From NCBI RefSeq assembly GCF_003605645.1, contig NZ_QVMU01000020.1, forward strand, positions 1 through 64,000: DNA of 64,000 nt, written 5' to 3'. Position 1 is the stretch's first letter, and each line of letters starts with the position of its first letter. The stretch is from Vibrio sinensis (GTDB lineage Bacteria > Pseudomonadota > Gammaproteobacteria > Enterobacterales > Vibrionaceae). A program made the translations under genes and the position numbers. This document shows, piece after piece, positions 52,824 through 62,075 of the stretch. The notes beneath the pieces are model-generated. The model saw nothing but the letters and a program-made list of their open reading frames with translations, had not been told where the DNA came from and searched no databases.

Positions 52824-54896
52824 ATGGCAAACGATCCAAGACTCTCTACTCCAAGGAAATTATTGGTAACTTGTGCCCTTCCGTACGCTAACGGTTCGAT
52901 TCACCTAGGTCACATGCTTGAGCATATTCAAGCTGACATTTGGGTTCGTTACCAACGCCTACGTGGCAACACGGTTAACTTTATCTGTGCTGATGACGCT
53001 CACGGCACACCTATCATGCTTAAAGCGCAACAGATGGGTATCTCACCAGAAGAGATGATTGCGGCTGTAAGTGAAGAGCACCAAAAAGACTTTGCCGGCT
53101 TCGATATTAGTTTCGACAACTACCACAGCACACACTCAGATGAGAACCGCGAATTGGCTTCTCACATTTACCTTGAACTGAAGAAAAATGGCTTTATTTC
53201 AAGCCGTACAATCTCTCAGTTATTTGATCCTGAAAAAGAAATGTTCTTACCTGACCGTTTCGTAAAAGGAACTTGTCCTAAGTGTAAATCTGAAGACCAA
53301 TACGGCGATAACTGTGATAACTGTGGCGAAACCTACAGCCCAACAGAACTGATTAACCCGAAATCAGCGGTATCTGGCGCAACTCCAATCATGAAAGATT
53401 CGGAGCACTTCTTCTTCGATCTTCCTCAATTTGAAAGCATGCTAAAAGAGTGGACTCGCTCTGGCTCACTTCAAAATGAAACTGCGAACAAGATGCAAGA
53501 ATGGTTTGAATCAGGCCTACAACAGTGGGATATCTCTCGTGATGCGCCTTACTTTGGCTTCGAGATCCCTGGTGAAACCAATAAGTTCTTCTACGTTTGG
53601 CTAGATGCTCCAATTGGTTACATGGGTTCATTCAAGAACTTATGTGATAAACGTGACGATCTAGATTTCGATGAGTACTGGAAGAAAGACAGCACAACTG
53701 AGCTTTATCACTTCATCGGTAAAGACATCGTTTACTTCCACAGCCTATTCTGGCCTGCAATGCTAGATGGTTCTGGTTTCCGTAAGCCAAACAATGTATT
53801 CGTACACGGTTATGTAACGGTGAACGGCGCAAAAATGTCTAAGTCGAAAGGGACATTTGTTAAAGCAAGTACATACCTACAACACTTAGATCCTGAGTGT
53901 CTACGTTACTACTACGCAGCAAAACTAAACAGCCGCATCGATGACCTAGATCTTAACCTTGAAGACTTCACTCAGCGTGTAAACGCAGACGTAGTGAACA
54001 AGATTGTTAACCTAGCATCTCGTAACGCTGGCTTCATCGCGAAACGTTTTGACGGCAAGCTATCTGCAAACTTTGCAGAACCTGAGCTCTACAACGAATT
54101 CGTTGCAGCAGCAGAGCGAATTGGCAATCTCTACGAAACACGTGAATTTGGCCGTGCTATTCGTGAAATCACTGCACTAGCTGACAAAGCAAACCAATAT
54201 GTTGATGAAAAAGCACCTTGGGTTGTAGCGAAAGAAGAAGGTAAAGACCAAGAGCTTCAGGAGATCTGTTCTGTTGGTATCAACTTGTTCCGCGTACTGA
54301 TCGCTTACCTAAAACCAGTTATGCCAGAATTAACAGCACGTACTGAAGCGTTCTTAAACGAAGAGTTAACTTGGGAAAGCATTGCTCAGCCATTAACTGA
54401 CCATGAAGTGACTAAGTTCAAAGCTCTATTTAACCGTATCGATCCTAAAAACATCGAAGCGATGATCGAAGCATCTAAAGAAGATGCGGCGGCAGAAATG
54501 GCAGCAAAAGAACAAGCAGAAGCGGCTAAATCAGCAGGTGCAACTGAGCTAAGTAAAGATCCTATCGCTGAAGAAATCGAGTTTGATGACTTCGCGAAAG
54601 TAGATATTCGTGTTGCTCGCATCATCTCATGTGAAGCAGTACCAAAAGCTGACAAGCTATTAAAATTCCAATTAGATATTGGCGGTGAAACACGTCAAGT
54701 CTTCTCTGGCATTAAGTCAGCGTACACACCTGAAGAGTTAGAAGGTAAGTTAACTGTTATGGTTGCTAACCTAAAACCTCGTAAGATGAAATTTGGTATG
54801 TCTGAGGGTATGATCCTAGCAGCAGGCCCTGGTGGTAGCGAGCTTTGGATTCTTGAGCCACATGACGGTGCTCAACCTGGCATGCGCGTAATGTAA
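52824..54896 (+). CDS. metG: Methionyl-tRNA synthetase
   Basis: 690 residues. Class I signature ALPYANGSIHLGHMLEHIQ (HIGH motif at about 24-27), a zinc knuckle of Cys pairs (CPKCKSED...CDNCG, about residues 148-165), KMSKSKGTF (about 335-343), and a C-terminal EMAP/tRNA-binding OB domain (FDDFAKVDIRVARIISCEAV) that supports dimerisation. It charges tRNA-Met and initiator tRNA. Length is close to E. coli MetG (677). Confidence 0.97.
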   Translation: MANDPRLSTPRKLLVTCALPYANGSIHLGHMLEHIQADIWVRYQRLRGNTVNFICADDAHGTPIMLKAQQMGISPEEMIAAVSEEHQKDFAGFDISFDNYHSTHSDENRELASHIYLELKKNGFISSRTISQLFDPEKEMFLPDRFVKGTCPKCKSEDQYGDNCDNCGETYSPTELINPKSAVSGATPIMKDSEHFFFDLPQFESMLKEWTRSGSLQNETANKMQEWFESGLQQWDISRDAPYFGFEIPGETNKFFYVWLDAPIGYMGSFKNLCDKRDDLDFDEYWKKDSTTELYHFIGKDIVYFHSLFWPAMLDGSGFRKPNNVFVHGYVTVNGAKMSKSKGTFVKASTYLQHLDPECLRYYYAAKLNSRIDDLDLNLEDFTQRVNADVVNKIVNLASRNAGFIAKRFDGKLSANFAEPELYNEFVAAAERIGNLYETREFGRAIREITALADKANQYVDEKAPWVVAKEEGKDQELQEICSVGINLFRVLIAYLKPVMPELTARTEAFLNEELTWESIAQPLTDHEVTKFKALFNRIDPKNIEAMIEASKEDAAAEMAAKEQAEAAKSAGATELSKDPIAEEIEFDDFAKVDIRVARIISCEAVPKADKLLKFQLDIGGETRQVFSGIKSAYTPEELEGKLTVMVANLKPRKMKFGMSEGMILAAGPGGSELWILEPHDGAQPGMRVM

Positions 54897-54910
54897 TAAC
54901 GGCTACAGTC

Positions 54911-54941
54911 TAAAAATCCTCGCTTCGGCGGGGATTTTTTT
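54911..54941 (+). terminator. Terminator of metG
   Basis: AAAAATCCTCGC / GCGGGGATTTTTTT stem around TTCG, with a T-run. Confidence 0.88.
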
Positions 54942-55025
54942 CATCTGTTGCTCTCAGCGTCATGCTCAAAATGAAACAGGCCCGAACCTCAAACAAAGTT
55001 AGCACTGCCAAGTTAACACCAACAA

Positions 55026-55053
55026 AAAAGTCACCTAATAAATAGGTGACTTT
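55026..55053 (-). terminator. Terminator of udp
   Basis: AAAGTCACCTA / TAGGTGACTTT hairpin with an A-run on the plus strand, i.e. a T-run for the minus-strand transcript. Confidence 0.85.
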
Positions 55054-55083
55054 CTAATTCAAATCAAGCGATGCTAGTGAAAG

Positions 55084-55842
55084 TTAAAGCATCTTGCGCG
55101 CTGCTTCCACGACCACTTTAATTGAACGAGCTTCTGTCTCTTTTAGCGTGGCATGATCTGGGATCTCTTTTTGAGTACGGTTAATTATTACGCCTGCTAC
55201 ACAACCTGCTTTTAAACCCGAACTTGCACACATAGTTAAAAGCGTTGCTGATTCCATCTCAAAGTTCAACACCCCCATCTCTTGCCATTCTTTCATTGAC
55301 CCTTGGAAACGATGCACAACACGGCCTGTAAAAGTGTCATAACGCTCTTGTCCTGGGTAGAAAGTATCACTCGAAGCGGTAACGCCCATATGAACCGTCG
55401 CACCTGATTCTTCCACTGCCGCTTTCATTGCTGTTGCAACAGAGAAATCCGCGACTGCTGGGAACTCCATTGGAGCGAAATGCAAGCTTGCACCGTCTAA
55501 ACGTACCGAACCGGTAGTCACAATCATGTCACCAACGTTAACATGAGGTTGGATAGCACCCGTTGTGCCAACACGTAGGAACGTACGTACGCCTAACTGA
55601 GCCAATTCTTCTACCGCAATCGACGTTGATGGTCCACCAATACCAGTAGAACAAACGACAACCGGTTTACCATCAAGCTCTGCACGGTAAAGCGTATATT
55701 CACGATGGCTAGCAAGAAAAACAGGGTTATCCATCTCTTCGGCAATTTTTTGAACACGCGCCGGATCACCCGGAATAATAGCTAATGTTGCGCCAGCAAG
55801 ATCGACTTCAGTAATACCAAGGTGAAAAACAGCTTGAGACAT
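55084..55842 (-). CDS. udp: Uridine phosphorylase
   Basis: 252 residues from the ATG at 55842, which has AAGGAG 7 bases upstream and gives the usual N-terminus MSQAVFHLGITEVDLAGATL; the longer frame adds 40 unrelated residues. Family motifs include AIIPGDPARVQKIAE, CSTGIGGPSTSIAVEELAQL, RVGTTGAIQPHVNVGD and the nucleoside-binding FEMESATLLTM. It splits uridine into uracil and ribose 1-phosphate. Confidence 0.96.
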   Translation of the reverse strand: MSQAVFHLGITEVDLAGATLAIIPGDPARVQKIAEEMDNPVFLASHREYTLYRAELDGKPVVVCSTGIGGPSTSIAVEELAQLGVRTFLRVGTTGAIQPHVNVGDMIVTTGSVRLDGASLHFAPMEFPAVADFSVATAMKAAVEESGATVHMGVTASSDTFYPGQERYDTFTGRVVHRFQGSMKEWQEMGVLNFEMESATLLTMCASSGLKAGCVAGVIINRTQKEIPDHATLKETEARSIKVVVEAARKML

Positions 55843-56160
55843 AAAATGCTCCTTAGGTTCGGCGAATAACGCTATCGAGTTGATTAGGTTTCGCTCAATT
55901 AATTCATGGGGTACACAATCACTGTAACGAAGTTGCCTGAACTCATTAGTGATCAAATTCACATTTAAAAAGGTAATGATTTAAAGAATTACACGAACAA
56001 ACGGTTGGCATCACATTATCTTAACTCTCAAATGAATCTATATGCACACCCATCGTCGTAATAACCATTCATTGCAACTATCGCAACAGCCATGCCAGTA
56101 ACAAAGCCACTACATCAAAACGTAGTGGCTAAATTGAGCTCATTAATGATAGAAGATAAT
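55843..56160. other. Intergenic region between udp and zntA
   Basis: 318 bases. Contains the udp promoter region and a perfect hairpin, AGCCACTAC / GTAGTGGCT (56105-56130), followed on the minus strand by TTTGTT: the likely zntA terminator. Nothing else was recognised. Confidence 0.55.
56096..56131 (-). terminator. Terminator of zntA
   Basis: A 9-base perfect stem AGCCACTAC / GTAGTGGCT, 8-base loop, moderate T-rich run on the minus strand. Confidence 0.7.
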
Positions 56161-58464
56161 TTATTCTTTAGGTTTGAACTTGAGCAACCTTAACGCATTA
56201 AGTGTCACAATAGCCGTCGCTCCACTATCCGCTAAAACAGCAACCCATAATCCAGTAATCCCCATTAAGCTCGTTACTAAGAAGATCCCTTTCAACCCCA
56301 GTGCCAATGCGATATTTTGGCGAATGTTACTCAATGTCGCGCGAGACAATTCTATCATCACCGCCAATTCCGCAAGACGATTATGTGTTAGAGCGGCATC
56401 TGCGGTCTCTAGAGCGACATCAGTACCGCCACCCATCGCAATACCAATGCTCGCAGCTTTCATGGCTGGTGCATCATTGATACCGTCACCGACCATGGCA
56501 ACATTTGCTTTACTCGACAAGGATTCAACATAGTGCACCTTGTCTTGTGGTAATAAACTCGCTTTATAATCAATCCCAATCATGGTGCTCATTGCCGCTG
56601 CACTTCTTGGATTATCCCCTGTCAGCATCAATGATTTGATACCCAGTTTTTCTAGCTGCTGTACCGCTTCAGCCGCACCCTCACGCAAGGTATCTCGCCA
56701 AGCGATAATACCAATCACTTGTTTTTGTTCCGCTAGAGCAACAACGACGGTTTTCCCTTCATTTTCGAGTTCTTGAACCTGATTTTGCCAATCTAATGGT
56801 AGCTCTATGTCTAACTTACTCGGCGCGACAACACGATATTCAACGCCATCAATAATGCCACTAACACCGCTACCAATCATGGCTTGCTTATCCATCGCTT
56901 CAGGCAATACGAGTTGAAGTTCTTTTGCCTTACGCACTAGAGATACTGCGAGTGGATGACTAGAGCCGACTTCAATCGCCGCGGTTTTTGTCAATAGCTC
57001 ATCTTGAGTTAAGCTTGAAATCGCAATGATATCGGTCACTTCTGGTTTGCCCATGGTTAAAGTGCCAGTTTTATCAAAAGCCACCATCTCCACTTTACCC
57101 AGTTGCTCTAATGCAGCCCCCCCTTTGATTAAAGCACCACGACGTGCTGCTGCTGCTAACCCGGAAGTAATCGCGGCTGGTGTTGAGATCACTAACGCAC
57201 ATGGACACGCAATTAAAAGTAATGCTAAACCTCGGTATACCCAAGTTTCCCATGGCTGTGCAAAAAGCATCGGTGGCACTAAAATAACGAGTAGAGCAAC
57301 CAACATCATTAACGGTGTGTACCAACGGCTGAATCTATCCAAAAATCGTTCTAATGGTGCTTTACGAGATTCGGCCTCTTCAATCAAATGCAAAATACGG
57401 TCAATCGCATTTTCACCTTGCTTGGATGTAATCGTAAAACGCACCACTTTATCTACGACCACGGCACCAGCCATAACCGCATCACCATCAAATCGTTCAA
57501 CAGGAATAGATTCTCCTGTCAAAGCACTTTCATCAAAACTAGCTGTACCACTGTTTAATCGACCATCTGCTGGTAAACGCGCCCCCGGAGCAACTTCGAT
57601 AACGTCGCCAGGGTTAAGCTCACTTGCTGCGACTTCAACACGCTCACCATTGACTATTTTGATTGCAGATTCTGGCACTAACTCCATTAGCGCCTGTACA
57701 CCGCTCCTTGCTCGAGATGCGGCGAAAGCTTCGAGACGCTCACCAATGAGAAAGAGTAAAAGCACCATGGCAGCTTCAACTGTTTCACCTAAATAGAGCG
57801 CCCCTAAAGCCGCGACACTCATTAGAGTTTCAATGGCAAATGGTGTACCTGATTTTGCCAAAACAATGGCTTTTTTTCCGATAGGATATAGACCAGCCAA
57901 ACAGGTCAAAACAAACAGCCATTCACTCACTTGAGGAACGATAGGTTTAAGCAACGCCGCGATTGCCATAGCAGAAGCGATAGCGATAATTTGCGCGTTT
58001 TGTCGGAAGATAGCTTTCCAACCTAACGGGGCATTTTTCTTACCTTTAGAAGCGGGATCCGAGTACGTAAACCCAGTATCGAGAATGGTTTGTTCCACAA
58101 GGGGAGCGACGGCGGCATCATTACTTTGAATGACCAATTTTTCGGTCGCAAAAAGAACTTTAGCATCGAGAACACCAGCAACTTTGCGTACTGCTGTTTC
58201 AATTTTTTTGGCACATGATGGGCAATCCATCCCATCAATCTTCCAGCTTTGAGTAAATGTACTGTTCGATAACGCTGGGGAGTCACTTTCCTCATCGACA
58301 GGGTCACTATGAGAACCACAACCGTCAGAGGCACAACAACCCGCTTCGCTTGTTGTTACTCCCGCCATTTTAATCGACGTGATTTTTGGCATTGCACAAG
58401 AATCTTGGGCATTCTGTGGCGCTGTTACTTTAGTTGAACAGCAATCTTTGTGTTTTGAACACAT
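56161..58464 (-). CDS. zntA: Zn2+/Cd2+/Pb2+-exporting P1B-type ATPase ZntA
   Basis: 767 residues. A Cys-rich N-terminal tail (about 1-50, with CCSTK, CCASDGCGSH) precedes an HMA metal-binding domain (GMDCPSCAKKIE, about residues 78-89). Eight membrane helices, the actuator TGES, the metal-site CPC in LLIACPCALVIST, the phosphorylation site DKTGTLTMGKPEVTD and the hinge GDGINDAPAMKAA follow. Transport-site context and the ZntR-like operator upstream favour Zn/Cd/Pb export over copper. GGAGATAG ribosome-binding site. Confidence 0.92.
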   Translation of the reverse strand: MCSKHKDCCSTKVTAPQNAQDSCAMPKITSIKMAGVTTSEAGCCASDGCGSHSDPVDEESDSPALSNSTFTQSWKIDGMDCPSCAKKIETAVRKVAGVLDAKVLFATEKLVIQSNDAAVAPLVEQTILDTGFTYSDPASKGKKNAPLGWKAIFRQNAQIIAIASAMAIAALLKPIVPQVSEWLFVLTCLAGLYPIGKKAIVLAKSGTPFAIETLMSVAALGALYLGETVEAAMVLLLFLIGERLEAFAASRARSGVQALMELVPESAIKIVNGERVEVAASELNPGDVIEVAPGARLPADGRLNSGTASFDESALTGESIPVERFDGDAVMAGAVVVDKVVRFTITSKQGENAIDRILHLIEEAESRKAPLERFLDRFSRWYTPLMMLVALLVILVPPMLFAQPWETWVYRGLALLLIACPCALVISTPAAITSGLAAAARRGALIKGGAALEQLGKVEMVAFDKTGTLTMGKPEVTDIIAISSLTQDELLTKTAAIEVGSSHPLAVSLVRKAKELQLVLPEAMDKQAMIGSGVSGIIDGVEYRVVAPSKLDIELPLDWQNQVQELENEGKTVVVALAEQKQVIGIIAWRDTLREGAAEAVQQLEKLGIKSLMLTGDNPRSAAAMSTMIGIDYKASLLPQDKVHYVESLSSKANVAMVGDGINDAPAMKAASIGIAMGGGTDVALETADAALTHNRLAELAVMIELSRATLSNIRQNIALALGLKGIFLVTSLMGITGLWVAVLADSGATAIVTLNALRLLKFKPKE

Positions 58465-58544
58465 AATACTATCTCCATGTTTTGATGGACAAACGAAGTC
58501 AGAATTCGCGTTTGAACATCATGCTATCTATGTTATTTGAGACA

Positions 58545-58576
58545 AGCATAAACCTTGGAGTCTACTCCAAGGTCAA
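58545..58576 (-). promoter_or_regulatory. MerR/ZntR-type promoter and operator of zntA
   Basis: On the minus strand a -35 TTGACC (58571-58576) and a -10 TATGCT (58545-58550) are separated by exactly 20 bases. Within that long spacer lies the dyad ACCTTGGAG / CTCCAAGGT (58552-58573, 4-base centre). A 19-20 base spacer filled by a dyad is the hallmark of MerR-family control, and this dyad resembles the ZntR box. The start would be near 58538, 75 bases before the ATG. No merR/zntR gene is in the window. Confidence 0.88.
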
Positions 58577-58588
58577 CATGTTTTTGAG

Positions 58589-60055
58589 CTAATTTTTTTG
58601 TTCAACAGGAGACAAGGTTTCACTACTCGCTAAGACCTCATCAATCAACACTGCGTCATGAGTACAAAATGGAGGAGCATTCACACAAGTAATTGATGGG
58701 TCCTCTGCTTCGACGTCCATTTGTGCTCCTTGCATCAGATCAGCGATATGTTTGCGTAACACAATAAAAGCAATCACACCAAATACAACCGAACCTAAAG
58801 CTTGCCCATAAACCACCCCTAACGCACCAAACCACTGTGAACCAAAATAGACAAACGGCAACGTCCCTAAGGTCGCTTTCCCTAAATTCAGAGCCGTTGA
58901 ATACAAAGGTTTTCCTAAGTTGTTGAACGAAGTGTTTGCAACAAATTGCACTCCATTGAAAATAAAACTCGCCGCAACATAAGTACAAAATGCAGCGACA
59001 ATAGTGGCGGCATCCCCTTGCAGACTGAACCCTTTAATCACTAGATCTTGAGCAAAATACAAGGTTATGCAGACTAACAAGGTATAGATGGTTGTAACAA
59101 TCAGTGAGTTATAAAGGGTTTCTCTAACCCGATCAAAACGCATTGCACCAAAGTTCTGGCCAATAATCGGCCCAACCGCGCCGGACAACGCAAATATCAC
59201 AGCAAAACAAACCGGGGTTAGACGTCCAATAACGGCAAACCCAGCAACAAAGTCTTCGCCATATTGAGCAATAGATGTTGTCACTATGGCGTTACCAATA
59301 GGCGTTGCTAAGTTGGTAATAATCGCTGGAATCGCAATGGTTAAGATCGCTTTAATATTAAAGCGCCAACCGACAAAGGAGAGTGGTGCGAGTAACTTAT
59401 GAACTCGAATGAGAGGATAGAGGGAGAAAAACAAAACGGTAAATCTTGAAAATACAGAAGCAATCGCAGCGCCTTCAACATTCCAGCCAAAGCCAAAAAT
59501 GAATAAAGGATCCAAAATAGCATTCACAATGCCGCCAAATAATGTTGCCCACATCGAACGCTTTGCATCGCCTGCCGCTCTTAACCCTGCTCCTGCCGCC
59601 ATAGCTAGCGCGATGACAGGACCACTTGGTAACAAAATACGTAAATAAGCTTCCGCTCGCTCTGCAGCAAAACCTTTCGCGCCGAGCATCGCCAATAACT
59701 CAGGAATAAAAACGTACATCAAAGCACTGACCACGCAACTAATGACAAATGCTGTCACAAGTATACTGGTGCTCATCCCCCTAGCTTGATCCCATTGTTT
59801 AGAGCCAATCGCTTTTGAAACAAGAGCGCCCATTGCGATAGAGGTACCAATTGAAATTGATGTAGAGAAAAAGACTAAAGTCCCCGCAAAACCAACCGCT
59901 GCCGCTAACTCTACCTGTCCCAACATACTAATAAAAAGCATATCAAGTAAGTCGACTACGAATAAAGCCATTAAGCCAATCGAACCCGCCCCTGACATCA
60001 CTAAAATATGACGCATGGTTGAGCCTTCAATAAACTTGGCACTAGGGTCAGACAT
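58589..60055 (-). CDS. MATE-family multidrug/Na+ exporter
   Basis: 488 residues from the ATG at 60055 (GGAG 5 bases upstream; a GTG at 60061 is also in frame). Twelve hydrophobic segments in two repeats, with GAGLRAAGDAKRSMWATLFG and LDPLFIFGFGWNVEGAAIAS in the first half and GAVGPIIGQNFGAMRFDR in the second, as in NorM/DinF-type proteins. It exports cationic compounds in exchange for Na+ or H+. The hydrophilic C-terminal tail (about 40 acidic residues) is longer than usual. The spacing of 124 bases upstream of zntA makes co-regulation unlikely. Confidence 0.87.
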   Translation of the reverse strand: MSDPSAKFIEGSTMRHILVMSGAGSIGLMALFVVDLLDMLFISMLGQVELAAAVGFAGTLVFFSTSISIGTSIAMGALVSKAIGSKQWDQARGMSTSILVTAFVISCVVSALMYVFIPELLAMLGAKGFAAERAEAYLRILLPSGPVIALAMAAGAGLRAAGDAKRSMWATLFGGIVNAILDPLFIFGFGWNVEGAAIASVFSRFTVLFFSLYPLIRVHKLLAPLSFVGWRFNIKAILTIAIPAIITNLATPIGNAIVTTSIAQYGEDFVAGFAVIGRLTPVCFAVIFALSGAVGPIIGQNFGAMRFDRVRETLYNSLIVTTIYTLLVCITLYFAQDLVIKGFSLQGDAATIVAAFCTYVAASFIFNGVQFVANTSFNNLGKPLYSTALNLGKATLGTLPFVYFGSQWFGALGVVYGQALGSVVFGVIAFIVLRKHIADLMQGAQMDVEAEDPSITCVNAPPFCTHDAVLIDEVLASSETLSPVEQKN

Positions 60056-60129
60056 ACTCACTCCATATTGAGATTGCTGTGATGAATAACGTTTCTCTTA
60101 TCATGCGTTCATGAAACCCCATAAACACA

Positions 60130-60152
60130 AGAGGCGCAAACTGCGCCTCTTT
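60130..60152. terminator. Hairpin between MATE and CBS genes
   Basis: GAGGCGCA / TGCGCCTC stem; the long T-run is on the plus strand, while both flanking genes run on the minus strand, so it is a weak terminator for the CBS gene. Confidence 0.5.
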
Positions 60153-60172
60153 TTTCTGCTGAGTGATTCAAT

Positions 60173-60589
60173 TTACACTGGATGCTTAAAGCAATCATTA
60201 ATGCTTTTACCAATCGCTCTTAATACATCTCGTCGTGTGATGATCCCCACCAATTTTCCATTATCGAGCACTGGATATACTTTTGGTTTTCCAACTTTCA
60301 TCATATCCGCTAACTCAATAATCGAAGTTTCCGGTGATACAGAAAGCACATCAGGATGCATACAATCACTCACAATGTGGGTGTCTTGGCAAAAATAGCT
60401 TACCTTAACCAGCTTATCGAGCAAGTCTTGCTCTGATAGAAAACCAATCACTTGCTCCTGCTCATTAATCACAGGGCCACCAAGATGAGTTGAACTCATC
60501 ACCTTATCCAGAGCTGCACTTAATGACATTTCCGGTTTAAAAGTAACCGCCTGTAGTGTCATGTAATCTCGGACTTTTAACGATTCCAT
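60173..60589 (-). CDS. CBS-domain pair protein
   Basis: 138 residues from the ATG at 60589, which has AAGGAG upstream. It consists of two CBS domains: KVRDYMTLQAVTFKPEMSLS...VIGFLSEQDLL and VSDCMHPDVLSVSPETSIIE...LVGIITRRDVLRAI. Stand-alone CBS pairs bind adenine nucleotides and regulate other proteins. No partner gene is adjacent. A lone gene. Confidence 0.88.
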   Translation of the reverse strand: MESLKVRDYMTLQAVTFKPEMSLSAALDKVMSSTHLGGPVINEQEQVIGFLSEQDLLDKLVKVSYFCQDTHIVSDCMHPDVLSVSPETSIIELADMMKVGKPKVYPVLDNGKLVGIITRRDVLRAIGKSINDCFKHPV

Positions 60590-60875
60590 ATTGAACTCCT
60601 TATGATGCAACTGACGATATAACTAAGCGACTAAGCAACACTCTTATTTAATAAATCATTGAGTTTTTGTCAGGCCTATAAGATAAGTGTCGTCTAATTT
60701 CTTGATTTTACTAAATGGAAATAAGCAATTAATGCCATCGTTCAAAACTATCAATATAAGAAAATAGCACCCTATCTGCAATCTCCCCCCAAGCCGCATA
60801 GGGCTACAAGGAATGGATTACAGGAGCTTTAAACAAAAAAAAGTTCTCTAATCGAGAACTTTTTATTAACTATTT
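60590..60875. other. Intergenic region between the CBS gene and moaE
   Basis: 286 AT-rich bases. It holds the CBS promoter and the end of the moa operon; a short hairpin AAAAAGTTCTC / GAGAACTTTTT (60840-60864) right after moaE is its probable terminator. Nothing else seen. Confidence 0.6.
60840..60864 (-). terminator. Terminator of the moa operon
   Basis: AAAAAGTTCTC / GAGAACTTTTT with a 4-base centre, 12 bases after the moaE stop, with a T-run on the minus strand. Confidence 0.85.
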
Positions 60876-61334
60876 TTATTCGCTTTGCCAACGCTCTGCA
60901 GCTTTGGCATCAGAATCACGAGATTCAACCCATCGCGTCGCTTCGGTTGTTCGTTCTTTTTTCCAAAATGGTGCTTTGGTTTTAAGATAATCCATAACAA
61001 ACTCACAAGCCTCGAAAGCTGCACCACGATGCGCACTAGAAATACCAACAAAAACAATCTGGTCACCAATATCCATATCTCCGATACGGTGGATCACTCT
61101 CATACCTTGAATTGGCCAACGCTTTTCGGCTTCATTGCAAATTTCGCTTAACGCTTTTTCTGTCATGCCTGGATAGTGCTCTAGAGACAAACCAACCACG
61201 TTATCGCCTAAGTTCATATCACGAACTTTACCGATAAAAGTCACAACAGCACCCGTTGAAGTCCCGGTCGATAGTGCCGCATATTCATCGTTAACCGAAA
61301 AATCTTCAACTTGGACTGAAACACGTAAATCCAT
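60876..61334 (-). CDS. moaE: Molybdopterin synthase catalytic subunit
   Basis: 152 residues. Family blocks GAVVTFIGKVRDMNLGD, LEHYPGMTEKAL, IGDMDIGDQIVFVGISSAHR and the catalytic-lysine region KTKAPFWKKE identify MoaE. With MoaD it inserts sulfur into precursor Z (cPMP) to make molybdopterin. The last gene of moaABCDE, two bases after moaD. Confidence 0.96.
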   Translation of the reverse strand: MDLRVSVQVEDFSVNDEYAALSTGTSTGAVVTFIGKVRDMNLGDNVVGLSLEHYPGMTEKALSEICNEAEKRWPIQGMRVIHRIGDMDIGDQIVFVGISSAHRGAAFEACEFVMDYLKTKAPFWKKERTTEATRWVESRDSDAKAAERWQSE

Positions 61335-61336
61335 GA

Positions 61337-61582
61337 TTAACCGCCTGTAACCGGTGGAAAGAAAGCCACTTCATCGCCATCTTGCACCGCTTGCTCCAAA
61401 GGAACAATAGACTGGTTTACAGCAGCAAGCAGTTTACCTGGCTCTAACGCAAGATCCCATTTACCCTCTTGCTGAGCAAGATAAGAACGAATCTCTTCAA
61501 CGCTAGAAAAGTTACCATCAAGTTCGATAGAATCCAGCCCGACTAATTCTCGGGTTTGAGCAAAGAAAAGAACTTTAATCAT
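61337..61582 (-). CDS. moaD: Molybdopterin synthase sulfur-carrier subunit
   Basis: 81 residues with a ubiquitin-like fold (IKVLFFAQTRELVGLDSIEL) and the C-terminal Gly-Gly (FFPPVTGG) that is thiocarboxylated and inserted into MoaE. The ATG overlaps the moaC stop as ATGA, suggesting coupled translation. Confidence 0.96.
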   Translation of the reverse strand: MIKVLFFAQTRELVGLDSIELDGNFSSVEEIRSYLAQQEGKWDLALEPGKLLAAVNQSIVPLEQAVQDGDEVAFFPPVTGG

Positions 61583-62058
61583 GATTCAACCTTAAAGTGA
61601 CCTGACTTACCGCCTGTTTTTTCAAGCAGGCGAATTTGACCAATCACCATATCTTTTTGAACAGCTTTACACATATCATAAATAGTTAGTGCTGCGACTG
61701 ATGCTGCTGTTAATGCTTCCATTTCTACACCAGTTTTACCCGCTAGTTTACAAACAGACTCAATACGGACCAGATTTTCAGCTTCGATAGCTTCAAGCTG
61801 CACTTCCACTTTTGAAAGCAGTAAAGGGTGACACAGTGGAATTAAATCCCAGGTTTTCTTCGCTGCTTGAATACCAGCAATACGAGCCGTCGCAAACACA
61901 TCACCTTTATGATGCTGGCCTGAAACGATCAACTGGAGTGTTTCAGGAGCCATATGAATAAAGGCCTCTGCACGTGCTTCTCGAACAGTTTCAGTTTTAC
62001 CCGAAACATCAACCATGTTTGCTTCACCAGAAGCATTGATATGAGTAAATTGGTTCAT
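61579..62058 (-). CDS. moaC: Cyclic pyranopterin monophosphate synthase accessory protein MoaC
   Basis: 159 residues from the ATG at 62058, which has GAGGG at good spacing (an ATG at 62061 is adjacent). FTHINASGEANMVDVSGK, RIAGIQAAKKTWDLIPLCHP and GVEMEALTAASVAALTIYDM are the standard MoaC blocks, with the Asp/Lys active-site region near CKAVQKDMVIG. It converts the MoaA product to cPMP. Confidence 0.96.
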   Translation of the reverse strand: MNQFTHINASGEANMVDVSGKTETVREARAEAFIHMAPETLQLIVSGQHHKGDVFATARIAGIQAAKKTWDLIPLCHPLLLSKVEVQLEAIEAENLVRIESVCKLAGKTGVEMEALTAASVAALTIYDMCKAVQKDMVIGQIRLLEKTGGKSGHFKVES

Positions 62059-62075
62059 CATCTTCCCTCTACTTT

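Noticed and set aside
55843..55962. Forty-residue N-terminal extension of Udp
   Set aside because: The downstream ATG has a strong AAGGAG site and gives the usual N-terminus of the family.
56161..58464. Copper exporter (CopA) instead of ZntA
   Set aside because: The operator dyad resembles the ZntR box rather than CueR boxes, and the Cys-rich tail with the ZntA-type core fits zinc-group metals; substrate still needs a test.
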